Numbered from the stretch's first letter, positions 1 to 5,557 are shown. The stretch: DNA of 7,744 nucleotides from Kiloniellaceae bacterium (GCA_028280915.1 JANQKX010000557.1:1-7744); one strand, 5' to 3'. Numbers and translations are program-made. The notes: generated from the letters alone by a model not told the origin.

Positions 1-252
1 CAAGGCTTGGTGGGCGGCGTTGGGCTGAACGGCCGGGTCCAAAAGGCCTTGGCGGCGGTGATTGTAAAAGGCGTGCACCCGCTCGGGGTCGTGGGCGAAG
101 GCCTGGGGCGTGGCCACGTCCTCCAAGCGCACCTGGGACCAGATGCCGTCCGGGTCGCGGAAGGTGTCCAGGCCGGATTCCTTCGAGATGCCGGCGCCGG
201 TGAGAATGACGATGGGGCCCCGAGGGTCTAAATTGCGGATCGCTTGCTCCAT
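1..252 (-). CDS. cobB: Sir2-family NAD-dependent protein deacylase, class III (CobB/SIRT5 type), N-terminal 84 residues
   Basis: Only the first 84 codons are present; the gene continues past the left edge. Sirtuins remove acyl groups from lysine side chains in the cytoplasm, using NAD+ and producing nicotinamide and O-acyl-ADP-ribose. The NAD-binding motif GAGIS is at residues 19-23, followed by ESGLDTFRDPDGIW (25-38). The segment HAFYNHRR (60-67) carries the Tyr63-x-x-Arg66 pair, which in E. coli CobB and human SIRT5 marks class III enzymes that also accept negatively charged acyl groups such as succinyl. The sequence around QPNAAHQAL also matches CobB. The ATG at 252 is preferred because the Rossmann strand IVILTGAG begins 13 residues later, as is usual; a GTG nine codons upstream (277-279) is possible but less likely. 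No Shine-Dalgarno is visible before the ATG. The gene diverges from the phosphatase/kinase pair. Deacylation activity is inferred from family; the catalytic His lies outside the window. Confidence 0.93.
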   Translation of the reverse strand, partial: MEQAIRNLDPRGPIVILTGAGISKESGLDTFRDPDGIWSQVRLEDVATPQAFAHDPERVHAFYNHRRQGLLDPAVQPNAAHQAL

Positions 253-262
253 GGTGAGGCGG

Positions 263-291
263 ATGATAGACGAACCCACGAGTGGGTCCAA
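263..291 (-). promoter_or_regulatory. Candidate cobB promoter with very short leader
   Basis: On the minus strand TTGGAC (286-291) and TATCAT (263-268) are separated by 17 bases. TATCAT matches the sigma-70 -10 consensus at 5 of 6 positions; the -35 is weak apart from its TTG. Only ten bases separate the -10 element from the ATG at 252, so transcription would begin about 3 bases before the start codon. That nearly leaderless arrangement fits the absence of a ribosome binding site. This is a pattern match only. Confidence 0.35.
274..287. repeat. Perfect 14-bp palindrome in the cobB promoter spacer
   Basis: ACCCAC-GA-GTGGGT is a perfect inverted repeat of two 6-bp arms with a 2-bp centre. It lies almost entirely between the candidate -35 and -10 elements of cobB, which is a common place for a repressor or spacer-twisting activator to bind. 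The two-base centre is too small for an RNA hairpin, so a DNA-binding dimer is the more natural reading. No regulator gene is visible in the window. Confidence 0.35.
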
Positions 292-325
292 ACAAGATCG
301 CTTGATCGGGTGTGAGCGGGGCCTG

Positions 326-361
326 GCATAGGGGATGATGGGCGCATAGGGGATGATGGGC
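326..361 (+). repeat. Exact 18-bp tandem duplication over the phosphatase start region
   Basis: The unit gcataggggatgatgggc occurs at 326-343 and again at 344-361 without a mismatch. Each copy contains a Shine-Dalgarno-like AGGGGA and the pair ATGATG. Because 18 is a multiple of three, the copies share a reading frame. Copy 1 reads ATG ATG GGC GCA TAG and stops inside copy 2, making a 4-codon minicistron. Copy 2 leads straight into the phosphatase gene. Confidence 0.95.
348..353 (+). promoter_or_regulatory. Ribosome binding site deciding the phosphatase start
   Basis: AGGGGA lies 8 bases before the ATG at 362 but overlaps the in-frame ATG at 353, and is only 2 bases before the one at 356. 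The spacing therefore favours 362 as the real start, giving a protein that begins MTKGDEIRVLMVCTGN. Confidence 0.55.
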
Positions 362-847
362 ATGACGAAGGGCGACGAGATCAGGGTCTTGATGGTTTGC
401 ACGGGCAACATCTGCCGCTCGCCCACGGCGGAGGCGGTGTTGCGGCATCACCTGGCGGCCGAGGGGCTGGGCCAGCGGGTGACCGTGGATTCCGCCGCGA
501 CCCACGATTACCACACGGGCGCTAGCCCCTCCGGCCCGGCGGTGGACCTGGCCGGCGAGCGGGGTTATGACATGACACCGCTCCGGGCCCGCCGCTTTGA
601 GCCGGGGGACTTTGACACCTATCACTTGATCCTCGCCATGGATCGGGGCCACCTGCGCATCCTCACCCGCCAGCAACCCCCCGCCACGGCGGCGCGGATC
701 GCGCTGTTCCTGGACTATGCCCACGGCCAGGCCGCCGAGGTGCCCGACCCCTATTACGGCGGCGTTGAAGACTACCGCGACATGCTGGATTTGGTGGAAG
801 GGGCCACGCCGGCCCTGGTGGCGCGCCTCAAGCGGGACTTTCTGTGA
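362..847 (+). CDS. Low-molecular-weight protein tyrosine phosphatase family; likely protein-ribulosamine 5-phosphatase
   Basis: A 161-residue protein, close to the usual 155-160 of LMW-PTPs. The P-loop CTGNICRS (13-20) supplies nucleophile Cys13 and Arg19, and DPYY (129-132) supplies the general acid Asp129. The residue at P-loop position 17 is Ile, as in tyrosine phosphatases; the arginine phosphatase YwlE has Thr there. The stop codon overlaps the GTG start of the next gene, a fructosamine-kinase homologue. Published work on bacterial LMW-PTPs, including one in an operon with such a kinase in Thermus thermophilus, showed that they dephosphorylate protein-bound ribulosamine 5-phosphate as well as phosphotyrosine. 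I therefore infer a protein-repair role, with tyrosine phosphatase activity as the alternative. Starts at 353 and 356 are possible, but 362 has the better ribosome binding site spacing. The start region lies in an 18-bp tandem duplication. Confidence 0.93.
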   Translation: MTKGDEIRVLMVCTGNICRSPTAEAVLRHHLAAEGLGQRVTVDSAATHDYHTGASPSGPAVDLAGERGYDMTPLRARRFEPGDFDTYHLILAMDRGHLRILTRQQPPATAARIALFLDYAHGQAAEVPDPYYGGVEDYRDMLDLVEGATPALVARLKRDFL

Positions 848-1716
848 CCCCAGATCGGCAAACTCTAGAACGTGGGACCAGTTGGGACCGCATCGCCGCC
901 GCCACGGGCGTGCCGCCGCGGCGCATGACTCCTTTGCTGGGTGGCTGCGTGGCGCAGACCTATCGGGTGGAACTGGCCGACGGCACCAGCCTGGTGGCCA
1001 AGTGGGCGCCGGACGGCGGCCTGGCGGTGGAAGGCCGGATGCTGACGTATCTGGCGGAACAGACCGAGTTGCCGGTGCCGGCGGTGCAAAGCTGCGATGA
1101 TCACTTGCTGCTGATGGATTACGTGCCCAACCGGGGCTGGCTGTCGGCCGCGGGGGAGCGGCAGGTGGCGGATCAGTTGGCGACCCTTCACCGGATCACC
1201 GCGCCGGCCTTTGGCTTGGACTTCCATACGGTCATCGGCATGCTGCCCCAGCCCAATGGCTGGCAGGGGGATTGGTGCGGCTTTTACCGGGACCAAAGAC
1301 TCTTGACCATGGGCCGTTTTACCTTGGCGTCGGATCGCTTGCCGGCAAAAGTTTTTGCCAAGCTTGAAACGCTTTGCGGCAAGCTGGACCGTTATCTGCC
1401 GGCCCAGGTGCGGCCGTCCCTGATTCACGGGGACGTGTGGTCGGGCAATCTGCTCTGCCGCGACGGGGCGCCGGCGGCTTACATTGATCCGGCGATTTAC
1501 TTCGCCCACGATGAGATGGAATTGGCCTATATCGAATTTCTCGGCACCTTGGGGCGGGCCTTTTTTGACCGCTATCAGGAACACCGGCCCATCGAGGCAG
1601 GGTACGGGGAGGCGCGGCGCGACCTTTACCAGCTCTTCCCCCTGCTGGTGCATTGCCAGATCACCGGGGAGCCCTACCTGGGCCTTTTGGACCAAAAACT
1701 AAGCCGCTTTGTTTAG
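844..1716 (+). CDS. Fructosamine/ribulosamine 3-kinase family protein (protein deglycation kinase)
   Basis: A 290-residue kinase-fold protein of full family length. Such enzymes use ATP to phosphorylate O-3 of ketoamines formed when sugars react with lysines; the 3-phosphate is unstable and decomposes, freeing the amine. Visible features are a nucleotide-binding N-lobe (GGCVAQTYRVEL 33-44, Lys53, Glu63), the hinge MDYV (91-94), the family segment GDWCGFYRDQRL (142-153), the catalytic loop HGDVWSGN (195-202; Asp197, Asn202), the metal ligand in DPA (Asp215), and LYQLFPLLVH (261-270). Most characterised bacterial members prefer ribulosamines and erythrulosamines over fructosamines, but E. coli YniA showed no activity on tested substrates, so the substrate is not certain. 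The GTG start overlaps the phosphatase stop in GTGA and has GGGA 6 bases upstream, indicating translational coupling. The first in-frame ATG (residue 28) would remove part of the N-lobe. Confidence 0.93.
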   Translation: MTPDRQTLERGTSWDRIAAATGVPPRRMTPLLGGCVAQTYRVELADGTSLVAKWAPDGGLAVEGRMLTYLAEQTELPVPAVQSCDDHLLLMDYVPNRGWLSAAGERQVADQLATLHRITAPAFGLDFHTVIGMLPQPNGWQGDWCGFYRDQRLLTMGRFTLASDRLPAKVFAKLETLCGKLDRYLPAQVRPSLIHGDVWSGNLLCRDGAPAAYIDPAIYFAHDEMELAYIEFLGTLGRAFFDRYQEHRPIEAGYGEARRDLYQLFPLLVHCQITGEPYLGLLDQKLSRFV

Positions 1717-1726
1717 GGAACGATGA

Positions 1727-2302
1727 TCACAGCTGGGGCACGGCCTGAAGGCCGGCGGTTTGGTGAGTTCTCTCCAGGGGATAGTCCGCCTCGTGTTGAT
1801 AGACCGGTCCTTCTCCCCCCAAGCGGCTGGAAAACAGGATAAATTCGTTGACCGGAAAGGGCTCGCTGCGGAACAGGGCGTGTTGCGTCAGGTAGGTCAT
1901 GAGCTTGGGACCGGGCGGGCGCTTGAAGCGGGCCAGGGTGACATGGGGCTTGAATTTGCGGGATTCCGGCGCTTGTCCGGCGCGCTGGATGGCCTGTTCG
2001 ATCTTGGCCTGCAGCCGGGTCAATTCGGGATTGCTGGCAATGCCGGCCCAGACCGCCCGGGTGCTGCGCTTGTCGCCGAACTGGCCCAGACCTTGGAGCT
2101 GGAGGTCAAAGCCGCGAAAGGAGATCCCGGCCAGGGCGGCGTCGATGTCGGCCGCTTCGTGCCGGTCCACCTCGCCGATAAAGCGCAGGGTCAAGTGATA
2201 GTTTTCCACCGGCACCCAGCGCGCGCCCGGCAAACCGCTGGACAGGCCAGTCAACTGCCATCGAACGCTTTCGGGAAGGGTGAGGCCAACAAAAAGTCGC
2301 AT
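1727..2302 (-). CDS. thpR: RNA 2',3'-cyclic phosphodiesterase (2H phosphoesterase)
   Basis: A 191-residue member of the LigT/ThpR family, which opens 2',3'-cyclic phosphates on RNA ends to 2'-phosphates. The two diagnostic HxTx motifs are present: HLTL at 36-39 within NYHLTLRF, and HVTL at 120-123 within KFKPHVTLARF. They lie about 84 residues apart, as expected. The opening MRLFVGLTLP is typical. Candidate starts are the GTG at 2314 and tandem ATGs at 2305 and 2302. I chose 2302 because homologues start directly at MRLF and a weak GAG lies 7 bases upstream. The gene is last in the leftward series and ends 10 bases from the convergent kinase gene. Its reading frame is intact. The tail after residue 175 matches nothing I recognise. 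Confidence 0.92.
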   Translation of the reverse strand: MRLFVGLTLPESVRWQLTGLSSGLPGARWVPVENYHLTLRFIGEVDRHEAADIDAALAGISFRGFDLQLQGLGQFGDKRSTRAVWAGIASNPELTRLQAKIEQAIQRAGQAPESRKFKPHVTLARFKRPPGPKLMTYLTQHALFRSEPFPVNEFILFSSRLGGEGPVYQHEADYPLERTHQTAGLQAVPQL

Positions 2303-2398
2303 CATGGGGCTCACTCAACACGCGGGCCGCTTTTTTAAGTCCGGCGAGTCACCGGGCGCGGCGCCAGTTATCAATACCAAAACCCACTTAGCACCGAA

Positions 2399-3436
2399 TT
2401 ACGGGCAAGGGTAGGTATAAATCTCGTGGATCTCCTCGATCCCCTCGAGCACCGTGCTGTCCAGGGTCAGATCGGCGGCGGCGATCCCGTTGATCAGCTG
2501 GGGCATCTTGGTGGCGCCGATGATGGCGCTGGTCATGAACTGCTGAGCCAGGCAGAAGGCCACGGCCATCTGGCAGGTGTCCAGGCCATGGGCCTTGGCC
2601 AGGTCCATATAGGCCCGGGTCGCCGCTTCGCCCGAGGGATTGCGGTAGCGCTTGTTGGTCGGCCAGAGGGTCATGCGGGCGCCCTCGGGTGCGCCGCCGT
2701 CCAGGTACTTGCCGCTGAGCGCCCCGGCGGCCTGGGGCGCATAGGCCAAGAGGCCCACGTCCTCGCGGATGGAGACCTCGGCCATGCGGGTCTCGAAGCT
2801 GCGGTTCAAAAGGCTGTAGGGGTTCTGGATCGAAACCATGCGCGGGCCGCGGCCGGCCTCGGCCAGGGCGGTGAATTTCATCACGCCCCAGGGATTTTCA
2901 TTGGAGACCCCGATGGTGCGGACCTTGCCGGCGGTGACCAGGTCGTTCAGCGCGTCCAAGGTCTCCTCGAAATCCGTCATCCCCGCGTCCGGATCGTGCT
3001 TGTAGGCCAGCTTGCCGAAGGTATTGGTGCTGCGATCGGGCCAGTGGAGCTGGTAGAGGTCCACGTAGTCGGTTTGCAGGCGCTTCAGACTGGTTTCGAT
3101 GGCGGCGTGAATGTGTTCCCGGTTGAAGCGGGTCTTGCCGCCGCGGATGTAGGGAAAGCCGCCCGGGCCCACCACCTTGGTGGCGATGATCAGCTTGTCC
3201 CGGTTGCCCCGCGCGGCCATCCAATTGCCGATGATCTCCTCGGTGCGGCCATAAGTCTCGGCCGACTGGGCGATGGGGTACATTTCCGCCGTGTCGAAGA
3301 AATTGATGCCCCGGTCCAGGGCGTAGTCCATTTGCTCGAAACCTTCTTCCTGACTGTTCTGTACGCCATAAGTCATGGTGCCGAGGCAAATGGCGCTTAC
3401 TTTGATGCCGCTGCGGCCAAGGGGGCGGTATTCCAT
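2399..3436 (-). CDS. tas: NADP(H)-dependent aldo/keto reductase, Tas family
   Basis: A 345-residue TIM-barrel oxidoreductase, almost the same length as E. coli Tas (346). The catalytic tetrad is Asp48, Tyr53 (in DTAEMYP), Lys87 (IATKV) and His131 (YQLHWP). Tas-type signatures follow: TNTFGKLAY (137-145), GVSNE (176-180), IQNPYSLLNRSFE (203-215), the cofactor loop AYAPQAAGALSGKY (231-244), and IIGATKMPQL (305-314). The C-terminus YTYPCP mirrors the YTYPAP end of E. coli Tas. These enzymes reduce carbonyl compounds with NADPH in the cytoplasm; the physiological substrate is not known. The ATG start has GGGAG 8 bases upstream. It lies 73 bases downstream of the FIST gene and 96 upstream of thpR, so shared transcription is possible but not shown. 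Confidence 0.93.
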   Translation of the reverse strand: MEYRPLGRSGIKVSAICLGTMTYGVQNSQEEGFEQMDYALDRGINFFDTAEMYPIAQSAETYGRTEEIIGNWMAARGNRDKLIIATKVVGPGGFPYIRGGKTRFNREHIHAAIETSLKRLQTDYVDLYQLHWPDRSTNTFGKLAYKHDPDAGMTDFEETLDALNDLVTAGKVRTIGVSNENPWGVMKFTALAEAGRGPRMVSIQNPYSLLNRSFETRMAEVSIREDVGLLAYAPQAAGALSGKYLDGGAPEGARMTLWPTNKRYRNPSGEAATRAYMDLAKAHGLDTCQMAVAFCLAQQFMTSAIIGATKMPQLINGIAAADLTLDSTVLEGIEEIHEIYTYPCP

Positions 3437-3444
3437 GGTTTTTT

Positions 3445-3449
3445 CTCCC
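3445..3449 (-). promoter_or_regulatory. Ribosome binding site of tas
   Basis: GGGAG on the minus strand, separated by the eight bases AAAAAACC from the ATG at 3436. The A-rich spacer should leave the site free of structure. It supports the chosen start. Confidence 0.6.
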
Positions 3450-3509
3450 AGATCAGCAAATTGAGGCAGGGGCGTCGGACGTGGTCCCGCAACCGTTCAC
3501 AGCAGTCGG

Positions 3510-4679
3510 TTACAGCAACAGGACCAGGACGCCGGTATAGGCATAAAGCCGGTCGTTGGAAATCTCGCCGTTGGCAAAAAATCCGGTTAGGGGGACATCG
3601 CCCAGGTGCTGCGCGATATGGCTCAGCTCCTCGGAATGGGTGCCGAACAGGTGTTGGCCGCGGGCGATGCAGGAAAAGTAGAGCGCCGCTTGGGGCGGGC
3701 TGTCCAGGCGGCGGGTCACGTCCTTGAGCATGCGCTCCAGGTCTTCCGTGGCGGCGGCATGATCACGCCGGCAAAAGCCCATGGACATGCCGGTTTGCGC
3801 GTACTCGGCCACCTGCAGCCAGCCGCTGGCCGGATCGATGCCCACCAGATTGCGCACCAGATAGTCCCCGGTGTCGCTGCCGGGGATGGGGAAGGACGCA
3901 TAGATATAGCCGCCGATCCGGCTCAGGTCCCGGGCCAGCAGTTCGCCGATATCTTCCTTCAGGACGTCCACCGCCGGGCGGTCGTCCAGGCTGCAGATCA
4001 CCGAGTCCTGGGTTTCGGTGATGGTGTGCACCGGACCCAGGGGGCTGCAGCCCTGGGTCAGGCCCACCACGGCGGTCTGCTCGCAGGCCAGAAGCATGCC
4101 GGACAGACCGCCTTCGCAGAGGTCTTGGCAGATCTGCGGTCCGGGACCCCGGGACGAGGCCAGGCCGCCCACCAGGAAAACCGAGCCGCTGGCGGCCATT
4201 TCTTTCAGCAGGCCCGGGATCGCCGCATTGCGCGGGTCCCCGTGCACGATGCCGAGGGCCGGCTGATGGGCCGACAGCCAAGCGCCGTGCCGGGCTTGGA
4301 ACCCGTCCAGGTCCTTCGTCACCGGATCGAACAAGGTGAAGGCGCCTTCGGGGACCTGGCCCACCAGAAGGGAAAGGGCGGGCTGGTCGTAGACCTCCAC
4401 CCCGCTGCCCATGACCCCGAGTCCCACCGAGCCCAGCCAATTTGAGATCCCTGTTTGAAATTTCAGACAGGTCAGTATGTTTTCAATATCATTGGCCAGG
4501 AGGTCGGTCACATAGACGAAGCCCAGATTGGCGCCGGCCGGCAGGGGTGTGAGCGCGGCGATGGCGCGTTCGGCGATGGCGCTGGCGTCCTGCTCCTCGT
4601 CGCCCGTAACGCAGGCGGCGGCGAAGCGCGCCGAGCGTTGAACGTCGCCCAGGAGGCCGCAGGAAGCCGGGTCAGCCAC
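3510..4679 (-). CDS. FIST-domain protein (FIST N plus FIST C), putative small-ligand sensor
   Basis: A 389-residue protein made of the two FIST halves, with no attached kinase, cyclase or receiver domain. FIST_N spans roughly 45-225 and includes LGFVYVTDLL (52-61), FLVGGLASS (168-176) and the GLTQGCSPLG signature (207-216). FIST_C spans roughly 230-375 and includes FSCIARGQHLFG (335-346; Cys337, Arg340) and VPLTGFFANGEI (362-373). No signal peptide or membrane segment is seen, so it is probably cytoplasmic. The domain was described by comparative genomics as a signal-transduction input module, possibly binding small molecules such as amino acids; the function of stand-alone members is not established. 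The GTG start at 4679 has a strong AAGGAGG 6 bases upstream, inside the end of the esterase gene, and the genes overlap by 8 bases. A 22-bp near-palindrome falls at codons 70-77. Confidence 0.88.
   Translation of the reverse strand: MADPASCGLLGDVQRSARFAAACVTGDEEQDASAIAERAIAALTPLPAGANLGFVYVTDLLANDIENILTCLKFQTGISNWLGSVGLGVMGSGVEVYDQPALSLLVGQVPEGAFTLFDPVTKDLDGFQARHGAWLSAHQPALGIVHGDPRNAAIPGLLKEMAASGSVFLVGGLASSRGPGPQICQDLCEGGLSGMLLACEQTAVVGLTQGCSPLGPVHTITETQDSVICSLDDRPAVDVLKEDIGELLARDLSRIGGYIYASFPIPGSDTGDYLVRNLVGIDPASGWLQVAEYAQTGMSMGFCRRDHAAATEDLERMLKDVTRRLDSPPQAALYFSCIARGQHLFGTHSEELSHIAQHLGDVPLTGFFANGEISNDRLYAYTGVLVLLL
4450..4471. repeat. 22-bp near-perfect palindrome inside the FIST gene
   Basis: Two 11-base arms, CCTGTTTGAAA and TTTCAGACAGG, are reverse complements at 10 of 11 positions; the exception is T4455 against G4466. 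There is no spacer, so it looks like a DNA operator rather than an RNA hairpin. It sits in a locally AT-rich part of a GC-rich gene. On the minus strand it encodes about residues 70-77 (TCLKFQTG). Confidence 0.6.
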
Positions 4680-5385
4680 CTTGATCCTCCTTGGCGTTTT
4701 CCCTTGTTTGGGCCAGCAGTTCCAGCACGGAGGGCATGATGCGGTCCACGATGACCGCCACGCCCTCGGCGTTGGGATGAATGCCGTCGGGCTGGTTGAG
4801 CTGGGGCTCGAGGGCCACGCCGTCGAGGAAGAAGGGATAGAGTGCCACCCCGTGTTTGTCCGCCAGGTCGGGGTAGATGGCATCGAACTGGTCGGCGTAG
4901 TCGTTGCCCAGGTTGCGGGGCGCCAGCATGCCGGCCAGGAGGACCTGCACGTTGCCTTGCGAGAGTTTGCTTAGAATTTGATCCAGGTTGGCATAGGTTT
5001 GCTCGGGCGGCAGGCCGCGCAGGGTGTCGTTGGCGCCCAGTTCCACGATCATGGCCACGGGAATGCCCTCCGGCCGATCCGCCAAGGCCCAGTCCAGCCG
5101 GGCCAGGCCAGCCTTTGAGGTGTCGCCCGAGTTGCCTGCGTTGACCACGGTGACCTTTTCGCCCGCCCCGTCCAGGGCCTGCTGCAGCTGATCGGGAAAG
5201 CTGGTCCCGTCGGGCAGGCCGTACCCGTGCACCAGGCTGTCCCCGAAGGCGATCAGGCGTACCTCTTCCGCCTGAGCTGAAGAGCCGGCCGGGAAGAGGA
5301 GAAAGGGGCCGGCGGCCACGAGGGCCACAAGGCCGAAAAGGAGCCGCGCCGCGGTGCGCCGCGAAATTGTCAGCCAAGCGATCAC
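4672..5385 (-). CDS. tesA: Exported SGNH-family esterase (TesA/arylesterase type)
   Basis: A 237-residue GDSL hydrolase. Block I is FGDSLVHGYGL (47-57) with nucleophile Ser50, block II is NAGNSGDTS (82-90), block III is ELGANDTLRGL (115-125) with oxyanion Asn119, and block V is DGIHP (200-204) with the Asp200/His203 pair. Residues 1-39 form a signal peptide: arginines at 9-10 and 14, a hydrophobic core of about 15-32, and a likely cleavage after AQA (37-39), so the enzyme should be periplasmic. E. coli TesA is a thioesterase, arylesterase and lysophospholipase; the substrate here is not defined. The GTG at 5385 is inferred: it gives a complete signal peptide, and the next in-frame ATG lies beyond the catalytic serine. 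Its own Shine-Dalgarno is poor. The gene diverges from ybbA-ybbP, as in E. coli, and overlaps the FIST gene by 8 bases. Confidence 0.88.
   Translation of the reverse strand: MIAWLTISRRTAARLLFGLVALVAAGPFLLFPAGSSAQAEEVRLIAFGDSLVHGYGLPDGTSFPDQLQQALDGAGEKVTVVNAGNSGDTSKAGLARLDWALADRPEGIPVAMIVELGANDTLRGLPPEQTYANLDQILSKLSQGNVQVLLAGMLAPRNLGNDYADQFDAIYPDLADKHGVALYPFFLDGVALEPQLNQPDGIHPNAEGVAVIVDRIMPSVLELLAQTRENAKEDQGG
4686..4692 (-). promoter_or_regulatory. Strong ribosome binding site fixing the GTG start of the FIST gene
   Basis: AAGGAGG on the minus strand is followed by six bases (ATCAAG) and then GTG at 4679. It lies inside the last codons of the upstream esterase gene. Ribosomes finishing the esterase would pass directly over it, a typical coupling layout. 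Confidence 0.8.
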
Positions 5386-5437
5386 CGGCTCATCTATCCC
5401 TATGTTGTCCTTGATTCTCACCGCTCTAACATATGGT

Positions 5438-5452
5438 TGGCGACCGGCGCCA
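5438..5452 (+). other. Small hairpin in the ybbA leader region
   Basis: TGGCG (5438-5442) and CGCCA (5448-5452) are perfect complements around a 5-base loop, ACCGG. A further T.G pair at 5437/5453 is possible. It is short and could be chance in GC-rich DNA. Confidence 0.35.
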
Positions 5453-5478
5453 GTCCAGCCCCCAGGAAAATCGCCGCA

Positions 5479-5517
5479 CCCGTTGAAATGGTTGGAAATC
5501 CCGACCATATCGACGGG
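5479..5517 (+). other. Long imperfect hairpin (39 nt) in the ybbA leader region
   Basis: The outer arms CCCGTTGA (5479-5486) and TCGACGGG (5510-5517), and the inner arms ATGGTTGG (5488-5495) and CCGACCAT (5501-5508), pair around the loop AAATC. An A-A mismatch (5487/5509) separates the two halves. That gives 16 pairs in 17 positions, two of them U.G when read as plus-strand RNA (5484/5512 and 5493/5503). In minus-strand RNA both would be A-C mismatches. No T-tract follows, so it does not look like an intrinsic terminator. It may be an RNA leader element of ybbA or a double operator. Confidence 0.7.
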
Positions 5518-5557
5518 ATGTGGTTCTCCGCTCATGCCATCCATGGCCGCGGGGGCG

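Noticed and set aside
302..330. TTGATC followed by GGCATA as a promoter for the phosphatase operon
   Set aside because: The -10 hexamer has almost no match to consensus. A promoter must lie in the gap or upstream, but I cannot place it.
37..1693. Shared 13-mer GGCCTTTTGGACC in cobB (minus strand) and in the end of the kinase gene (plus strand)
   Set aside because: About one such match is expected by chance in a window this size, and both copies are ordinary codons for Gly-Leu-Leu-Asp.
865..1695. Long minus-strand open frame opposite the kinase gene
   Set aside because: It is antisense to a gene with all its kinase motifs; the translation is rich in Arg, Gln and His and has no family motif.
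1741..1754. Hairpin CGGCC-TGAA-GGCCG near the convergent gene ends, a possible bidirectional terminator
   Set aside because: The stem is only 5 bp, lies inside thpR coding sequence, and no T-tract follows on either strand.
2322..2336. GCGGGCCGC followed by six T on the plus strand, terminator-like
   Set aside because: The palindrome can form only a 3-bp stem with a 3-base loop, and no plus-strand gene ends nearby. Read-through from the kinase operon could in principle end here, but support is too thin.
3481..3515. AACCG/CGGTT inverted repeat around the FIST stop codon
   Set aside because: The 5-bp stem with an 11-base loop and no T-tract is expected by chance.
2426..3727. Long plus-strand open frame opposite tas
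   Set aside because: It is antisense to the clear Tas reductase and its translation is low-complexity Gly/Ala/His/Val-rich, as expected of a shadow frame.
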